9,857 nt of DNA from CAZDHT01 sp964505325. Its GTDB lineage: Bacteria > Planctomycetota > PUPC01. The stretch spans positions 1 through 9,857 of the forward strand of contig CAZDHT010000209.1 in NCBI GenBank assembly GCA_964505325.1, read 5' to 3'. Both the position numbers and the translations under genes were made by a program. This document shows positions 6,622 to 9,857 of this stretch, piece after piece. Every line of letters begins with the position of its first letter. The first letter of the stretch is position 1. A model generated the notes under the pieces. It did no database searches, was not told where the DNA came from, and saw only the letters and a program-made list of their open reading frames with translations.

Positions 6622-7596
6622 TCAGGCTTCCGTCTTCGCCGCGTCGACGGTGTTCTTGAGGAGCATGACGACGGTCATGGGGCCGACGCCGCCGGGCACG
6701 GGGGTGATGTATCCGGCGCGCTCCGCCGCGGCGTCGTACACGACGTCGCCGACGGTCTTCATCTTCGGCCGGCCCTTCTTGTTGAGGACGGGCTGGCCGT
6801 TCTCGTCGAGCACCTTGACGCGGTTGATGCCGACGTCGATGACGATGGCGCCCTCTTTGATCCACTCGCCCTTGATGAGCCCGGGCACGCCGGCCGCCGC
6901 GACGACGATGTCCGAGGCTTTCACGTGCGACGCCAGGTCCTTCGTCGCGATGTGGCACACGGTCGTCGTGCAGAAGTGCGCCATCAGCAGCAGCGCGATG
7001 GGCTTGCCCACGATCTCCGAATGACCGACCACGACCGCCTCCATCCCGTAGAGGTCCACGTCCAGCGAGCGCAGCAGGGTGACCGCGCCGATGGGCGTGC
7101 AGGGCGCCGGCGACGGGAGCGGCCAGCCGAGCGACGCCTCGAGCCAGTTGTCGTAGCCCTCCTCGCCTTCTTTCGGCTTCTTGTAGAACGGCTGCGGCGC
7201 GTAGACCACCATCCCCTGGTTCGCCGGGTTCATCCCCTCGACGTCCTTGGCCGGCGCGATCATTTTCTGGAGCCGCCGCGCGTCCACCCCGTCCGGCAGC
7301 GGCATCTGGATGATGATGCCGTTGACCGACGGATCGGCGTTGAGTTCCTCGATCCGGGCGACGACGGCCGCCTCGTCGGAGTCGGGCGCCAACTCGGCCA
7401 GCTCGTACTGAATGCCGACCTCGCCGCAGGCCTTCTCCTGGAACGACGCGTACATCCTCGCACCCTTGTTTTCGGTGGCGATCACGGCGACGAGCTTGAC
7501 GGATGTGCCGGCGGCAGACAGCGCCTCGACCTCGGTCCTGAGCTGTTCCTTGATTCCGGCGGCGACGGCTTCCCCATCGATGATCTTTGCGGCCAT
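6622..7596 (-). CDS. folD: FolD-type methylene-THF dehydrogenase (cyclohydrolase site altered)
   Basis: FolD oxidises 5,10-methylene-THF with NADP+ and hydrolyses methenyl-THF to 10-formyl-THF in the cytoplasm. Family motifs seen: VNGIIIQMPLP (Gln97), AKDVEG (117-121), PCTP (165-168), VVGHSEIVGKP (189-199), WIKEGAIVIDVGIN and PGGVGPMT (301-308). The protein is 324 residues, longer than the usual ~285-300, mostly from an insert at about 133-160 before PCTP. The active-site YxxxK is MYASFQEKAC here: Tyr49 is kept but the catalytic Lys (human Lys56) is Gln53, and human Asp125 is Glu120. The Lys change should weaken or abolish cyclohydrolase activity. The start at 7596 has AAGGAGGA eight bases upstream. 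First gene of the operon. Confidence 0.93.
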   Translation of the reverse strand: MAAKIIDGEAVAAGIKEQLRTEVEALSAAGTSVKLVAVIATENKGARMYASFQEKACGEVGIQYELAELAPDSDEAAVVARIEELNADPSVNGIIIQMPLPDGVDARRLQKMIAPAKDVEGMNPANQGMVVYAPQPFYKKPKEGEEGYDNWLEASLGWPLPSPAPCTPIGAVTLLRSLDVDLYGMEAVVVGHSEIVGKPIALLLMAHFCTTTVCHIATKDLASHVKASDIVVAAAGVPGLIKGEWIKEGAIVIDVGINRVKVLDENGQPVLNKKGRPKMKTVGDVVYDAAAERAGYITPVPGGVGPMTVVMLLKNTVDAAKTEA

Positions 7597-7631
7597 CTGA
7601 ATGGTCCTCCTTCAAGATAGATAAAGTCTAG

Positions 7632-7651
7632 CACTTCAGCCGTCTGAAGCG
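7632..7651. repeat. CACTTCAGCC...TGAAGCG repeat, copy 1
   Basis: CACTTCAGCC-GTC-TGAAGCG matches the copy at 9805-9824 at 17 of 20 positions. The three differing bases are contiguous, in the middle. CTTCAG (7634-7639) and CTGAAG (7644-7649) form a 6-bp stem with a 4-base loop. It lies in the predicted folD leader. Confidence 0.45.
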
Positions 7652-7666
7652 GCCGGCAGAGGCGGT

Positions 7667-7695
7667 ATGATAGCCCAACCTCGCGCGCAAATCAA
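7667..7695 (-). promoter_or_regulatory. Sigma-70-type promoter of the folD operon
   Basis: On the minus strand TTGATT (7690-7695) and TATCAT (7667-7672) are separated by exactly 17 bases and match the consensus at 4/6 and 5/6 positions. Transcription would start near 7660, giving a leader of about 64 bases before the folD ATG. It is the only well-spaced pair I found upstream of the operon. Confidence 0.55.
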
Positions 7696-7770
7696 GCCAG
7701 GGTGATAAAAGGAGTCGACACCGCGAACGTGGGGTGTTCATGACAGCGCGGGCGGGCATCGGTCGTAGGT

Positions 7771-7826
7771 GCGTTCAATTGAACGCCCCTGCAAGGCGGG
7801 AATCCTCTCGGCCACCATTCCCCGCC
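7771..7826. repeat. Two-hairpin REP-like element
   Basis: A perfect 16-bp palindrome GCGTTCAATTGAACGC (7771-7786) is followed 8 bases later by an imperfect inverted repeat, GGCGGGAAT (7795-7803) with ATTCCCCGCC (7817-7826), one base bulged. Two stems in tandem in a gap with no gene look like a REP/BIME-type dispersed element. The palindrome alone could instead be an operator. Only one copy is in the window. Confidence 0.45.
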
Positions 7827-7916
7827 ATCAGCATATCGACTTGGACGAAGGCGCGGACTTACCAGAGCCGCCCTCGACGGGCGCCTCGGAGCCAATCCCG
7901 GCTCAGGGAACAGCGA

Positions 7917-8273
7917 TCACTTCAAGAACGTGATCGCGAACGGGTACTTGTAGTCCTCGCCGCTGTTCGTCTTCACCGCGGCCAGGATCGTGAAAATCAG
8001 CCAGAACAGCCAGATCAAGGGGAGCAAGACAAACCCGATGATCACGAAGCACAAGACGAACCCGGCGATCCATGCGATCAGCACGGTGAGCTGGAAGTTC
8101 AGCGCCTTCTTGGCCTCGCGATCGACGACGGGCGACTGGTCCTTCTTGATCAGCCAAATGATGAGCGGCCCGATAAAGCCAACCAAGCCCAGGAGGTGGC
8201 AGATCATGCCCATGCTCCTGTCCTCACTGCCGGCCGCAGGCGCCGCGGGCTGCCCCTGATTTCCTTCCGCCAT
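7917..8273 (-). CDS. DUF4870 (Tic20-like) small membrane protein
   Basis: The protein has 118 residues from the ATG at 8273, chosen over an in-frame ATG at 8303 because AGGAGGAAGGAG lies directly upstream. A polar, Ala/Pro/Gly-rich N terminus (1-20) is followed by a membrane segment with HLLGLVGFIGPLIIWLI (26-42), then the family signature KKDQSPVVDREAKKALNFQ (43-61), then two more membrane segments at about 62-80 and 83-101. The C terminus is short and polar (KTNSGEDYKYPFAITFLK). DUF4870 proteins are widespread three-to-four-helix membrane proteins without a settled function. It has its own promoter and appears monocistronic. Confidence 0.88.
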   Translation of the reverse strand: MAEGNQGQPAAPAAGSEDRSMGMICHLLGLVGFIGPLIIWLIKKDQSPVVDREAKKALNFQLTVLIAWIAGFVLCFVIIGFVLLPLIWLFWLIFTILAAVKTNSGEDYKYPFAITFLK

Positions 8274-8321
8274 GCTCCTTCCTCCTTCCGCAATAGTCCA
8301 CAATACTCCCGGCCGCGAGTT

Positions 8322-8350
8322 ATTCTAGCAGCGCGCCCCAGGCCCGGCAA
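8322..8350 (-). promoter_or_regulatory. Sigma-70-type promoter of the DUF4870 gene
   Basis: On the minus strand TTGCCG (8345-8350) and TAGAAT (8322-8327) are 17 bases apart, matching the consensus at 4/6 and 5/6 positions. The transcript would start near 8315, about 42 bases before the chosen ATG. Confidence 0.55.
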
Positions 8351-8358
8351 GGTAAATT

Positions 8359-8382
8359 CTTGCAGAAAATCCTTGCAGAAAA
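8359..8382. repeat. Tandem 11-bp direct repeat
   Basis: CTTGCAGAAAA occurs at 8359-8369 and again at 8372-8382, a period of 13 bases. It sits just upstream of the DUF4870 promoter, so it could be a regulator site or a small tandem duplication. Confidence 0.4.
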
Positions 8383-8477
8383 GTGAGACTCGACAGTGCC
8401 CACGCGCGGTAACGAGGCAGTTGCCCGCGTTCCCGACGGCGCCGGAGGCGTATAGCCCATCCGTTCGATGTGCCCGT

Positions 8478-8529
8478 CGTGGCACGGGCATCTTGCCCGT
8501 GGTATCACGGCCAGGATGGCCGTGCCACG
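8478..8529. repeat. Three-way-junction interspersed repeat
   Basis: Two perfect hairpins with 8-bp stems and 3-base loops stand side by side: CACGGGCA (8483-8490) with TGCCCGTG (8494-8501), and CACGGCCA (8506-8513) with TGGCCGTG (8517-8524). They are enclosed by an outer stem CGTGG (8478-8482) with CCACG (8525-8529). The whole 52-base unit folds as a cloverleaf-like three-way junction. I associate this sequence type with dispersed repeats of Planctomycetes/Verrucomicrobia (recollection). Confidence 0.65.
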
Positions 8530-8678
8530 GCCGCACACGAGATTTGGGCCGAGCACCGCTCTTTCCCGCTGGGCGCCAACCGGAACAACCTGTGAGGAGT
8601 CTCGAAACATAGTAGCTTTTGTGACGTACCTGGGTCAGAGATTCACCACTTGATCCGCCGTCCAATGCGCCGGTTGTC

Positions 8679-8700
8679 GGGGCGCAGCATGCTGCGCCCC
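8679..8700. repeat. 22-bp perfect palindrome
   Basis: The left arm GGGGCGCAGCA (8679-8689) and the right arm TGCTGCGCCCC (8690-8700) form a perfect palindrome. Flanking GGTT (8672-8675) and AACC (8699-8703 region) could lengthen the stem after a short bulge. Fully self-complementary GC-rich units of this type are common dispersed repeats in environmental genomes. A dimeric protein site is the alternative. Confidence 0.55.
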
Positions 8701-8780
8701 AACCAGCCGGCCCCCCACGAATGATCCACGCCCCGATCCCGAGCGGCTCGATGGCAGTTAACCGACAGGTTGGCATAGGC

Positions 8781-8817
8781 TGTTTCACAGCGAAACATCA
8801 ATGGAACACTCTGTTCC
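8781..8817 (+). promoter_or_regulatory. Two dyads, likely enhancer (UAS) sites for the sigma-54 promoter
   Basis: TGTTTC-N5-GAAACA (8781-8797) and GGAACA-N3-TGTTCC (8803-8817) are both perfect inverted repeats built from the related half-sites TGTTTC and TGTTCC. Their centres are 21 bases apart, two helical turns. They lie about 105 to 142 bases upstream of the start predicted from the sigma-54 promoter, where bacterial enhancer-binding proteins usually bind. The regulator is not identifiable here. Confidence 0.45.
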
Positions 8818-8895
8818 TTCCCTTGCCCCCGTGTTGTTGCTAGCTAAGCCTTTGCGCACCAGCATATTATAGAAAACATCCTGATTTGGCTGCGT

Positions 8896-8912
8896 CTGGC
8901 ATGGTTTTTGCT
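8896..8912 (+). promoter_or_regulatory. Sigma-54 (-24/-12) promoter of the exported rhodanese gene
   Basis: CTGGCATGGTTTTTGCT fits the sigma-54 consensus YTGGCACGNNNNTTGCW at every defined position but one (T for C after TGGCA). The GG (8898-8899) and GC (8910-8911) elements have the obligatory spacing. Start of transcription would be near 8923, leaving a leader of about 85 bases before the ATG at 9008. No competing sigma-70 pair was found close to the gene. Confidence 0.7.
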
Positions 8913-9007
8913 CTCTAGACCACCGAAATTGAGCTTGGAGCAAGGGAAGGGCAATTCACTCGAGACCTTGCGGTAGCGAGAGAGGCGTTTTCTTAAGGAG
9001 TGACAAA

Positions 9008-9736
9008 ATGGACTCGAACAGAGGCATACTCATAACGGTTCTGGTGGCCATGGCGCTGCTGATCTTTGCCAGCGCGTTGTTCGCCCAGGAAAAAGAGTGG
9101 ACGTGCGGGACCGGGGCCTGCACGGTCGCGGCTGCGCAGTCCAAGCCGCAGACCAAGTGCCCCGTCATGGGCGGGAAGATCAACAAGAACGTGTTCGTCG
9201 ACGTCAAGGGCTATCGGCTCTACGCGTGCTGCGCGGGCTGTGTGCCAAAGATGAAGGCCGACCCGGACACGCACATCAAGAAGATCAAGGCGAACGGCGA
9301 AGAGCCCGTTCTGCTGGCCTCGCTGACGTGCGCGTGCGGACAGGTGAAGGGCTCGCCGGCGTGCAAGGTCGCCTGCGCCAGCGCCAAGAAGGCGGCCGTC
9401 ACGCAGCCGACGATCGACACGCCCGCGCTGTCCGTGCTGATCAAGTCCGGCGTGCCGCTCGTGTTGCTCGACGCTCGCAGTGGCAAGTACGACGACGGCC
9501 GGCGCATCCCCGGCGCCCAGGCCCTCAGCCCGAACGCTACGGCGAAGGAAGCGGCCGCTCTGATCAAAGCCAAGAACACGCTGGTCGTCGCCTATTGCAC
9601 GAACCTCAAGTGCCCGGCCAGCAAGTACCTGGCGAAGCGGTTGACCGGGCTCGGCTACACGAATGTGCTCAAATACCCACCGGGGATCGACGGCTGGGAG
9701 ACCGCCGGTTACCCTGTTAAGCGGATAGAAAAGTAG
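9008..9736 (+). CDS. Exported YHS/TRASH-like Cys module fused to a rhodanese domain
   Basis: The protein has 242 residues; the start has AAGGAG seven bases upstream. Residues 1-26 are a signal peptide or anchor (ILITVLVAMALLIFASALFA), so the rest is probably periplasmic. Residues ~50-95 resemble a YHS/TRASH metal site: CPVMGGKIN (Cys51), VFVDVKGYRLYACCAGC (Cys74, Cys75, Cys78), KADPD. Additional Cys lie at 33, 38, 108, 110, 119 and 123. Residues ~136-240 are a rhodanese domain: VLLDAR (155-157), RIPGA (166-170), active loop YCTNLKCPAS (Cys197, the expected persulphide carrier, and Cys202), then GIDGWETAGYPV. It likely handles sulphane sulphur or thiophilic metals. The substrate is unknown. 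It appears monocistronic, under a sigma-54 promoter and ended by a terminator. Confidence 0.88.
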   Translation: MDSNRGILITVLVAMALLIFASALFAQEKEWTCGTGACTVAAAQSKPQTKCPVMGGKINKNVFVDVKGYRLYACCAGCVPKMKADPDTHIKKIKANGEEPVLLASLTCACGQVKGSPACKVACASAKKAAVTQPTIDTPALSVLIKSGVPLVLLDARSGKYDDGRRIPGAQALSPNATAKEAAALIKAKNTLVVAYCTNLKCPASKYLAKRLTGLGYTNVLKYPPGIDGWETAGYPVKRIEK

Positions 9737-9758
9737 CACGGCAGGCCAATGCCACATG

Positions 9759-9793
9759 CAGGGGCGGGCTGCGGCTCGCCCCTGTACTTTTTC
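9759..9793 (+). terminator. Intrinsic terminator after the rhodanese gene
   Basis: CAGGGGCGGGC (9759-9769) pairs with GCTCGCCCCTG (9774-9784) in an 11-bp stem with one G-U pair and a 4-base loop TGCG. It is followed by TAC and five T (9788-9792). It begins 22 bases after the stop codon. Confidence 0.8.
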
Positions 9794-9804
9794 TCCCCGG
9801 GCAA

Positions 9805-9824
9805 CACTTCAGCCAAGTGAAGCG
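9805..9824. repeat. CACTTCAGCC...TGAAGCG repeat, copy 2
   Basis: CACTTCAGCC-AAG-TGAAGCG matches the copy at 7632-7651 at 17 of 20 positions. It can form a short stem (CTTCA with TGAAG, or CACTT with AAGTG). Confidence 0.45.
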
Positions 9825-9838
9825 TATGCACATTTTCC

Positions 9839-9857
9839 GCCGGTTCGCAGAACCGGC
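9839..9857. repeat. Hairpin at the window edge
   Basis: GCCGGTTC (9839-9846) and GAACCGGC (9850-9857) form a perfect 8-bp stem with the loop GCA. The window ends on the stem's last base, so whether a T-tract follows, or the element is longer, cannot be seen. Confidence 0.5.

Larger units (their letters stand above)
7597..7916. other. Intergenic region between folD and the DUF4870 gene
   Basis: This 320-base stretch holds the folD promoter and leader, a hairpin repeat, and a two-hairpin element at 7771-7826. A further 8-bp stem straddles the 3' end of the DUF4870 gene (GCGATCAC 7913-7920 with GTGATCGC 7930-7937) but no T-tract follows on the minus strand. No gene is seen. Confidence 0.5.
8274..9007. 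other. Long non-coding region between divergent genes
   Basis: About 730 bases separate the divergent DUF4870 and rhodanese genes. The left end carries the DUF4870 promoter and leader, the centre (8478-8700) holds two structured repeats, and the right end (8781-9007) carries dyads, a sigma-54 promoter and the leader of the exported rhodanese. Open frames across the centre translate the repeats and lack convincing start sites. I see no gene. Confidence 0.55.

Noticed and set aside
7913..7937. 8-bp stem GCGATCAC/GTGATCGC as a terminator of the DUF4870 gene
   Set aside because: It spans the last codons and stop, and the minus-strand sequence after it (TGTTCCCTGAGCC) has no T-tract.
8803..8817. 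GGAACA-CTC-TGTTCC as a glucocorticoid response element
   Set aside because: The match to the vertebrate element is exact but meaningless in bacterial DNA. It is kept only as a dyad in a sigma-54 upstream region.

Overview
The window is about 60% G+C by eye, has strong Shine-Dalgarno sites (AAGGAGGA, GGGAGG, AAGGAG), and its intergenic gaps are full of short interspersed palindromic repeats. Two of those repeats, a GTGGCACGGGCA/TGCCCGTG element and a CACGAAG/CACAAAG array, are of a kind I associate with Planctomycetes/Verrucomicrobia-type genomes. One secreted protein with SH3-like and LSm-like pieces also fits a planctomycete-like bacterium. No rRNA or other phylogenetic marker is present, so this placement is inference.

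Layout: (1) 59-640 (+) encodes a small membrane-anchored protein of unknown function. (2) 864-2003 (-) encodes a secreted protein of unknown function, convergent with the first. (3) 2004-2591 is a non-coding stretch with two 9-nt-periodic repeat arrays in opposite orientation around a hairpin. (4) 2592-7596 (-) is a tightly packed five-gene operon read folD -> AAA/RecF-like ATPase -> DUF4276 protein -> PHP phosphoesterase -> lpd. A sigma-70-like promoter lies in front of folD. The ATPase/DUF4276 and DUF4276/PHP junctions are 4-base stop/start overlaps (GTGA, ATGA), so these three proteins are probably made together. (5) 7597-7916 is a repeat-bearing gap. (6) 7917-8273 (-) encodes a small DUF4870 membrane protein with its own promoter. 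(7) 8274-9007 is a long non-coding region holding a three-way-junction repeat, a 22-bp palindrome, two upstream dyads and a near-perfect sigma-54 promoter. (8) 9008-9736 (+) encodes an exported protein with a YHS/TRASH-like Cys module and a rhodanese domain, followed by an intrinsic terminator. (9) The last 65 bases hold further repeat-like hairpins.

How the genes fit together: folD and lpd are housekeeping genes, and lpd could supply the L protein of glycine cleavage, whose product feeds the folate pool used by FolD. Between them sits a conflict-type cassette: an OLD/RecF-like ATPase with a DUF4276 partner that may carry a TOPRIM-like acidic site, translationally coupled to a PHP metal-dependent hydrolase. 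This is the best candidate for an under-described system here. Two other points merit attention. FolD has Gln in place of the catalytic Lys of the cyclohydrolase site and Glu in place of the folate-site Asp. The exported rhodanese appears to be under sigma-54 and enhancer-binding-protein control.
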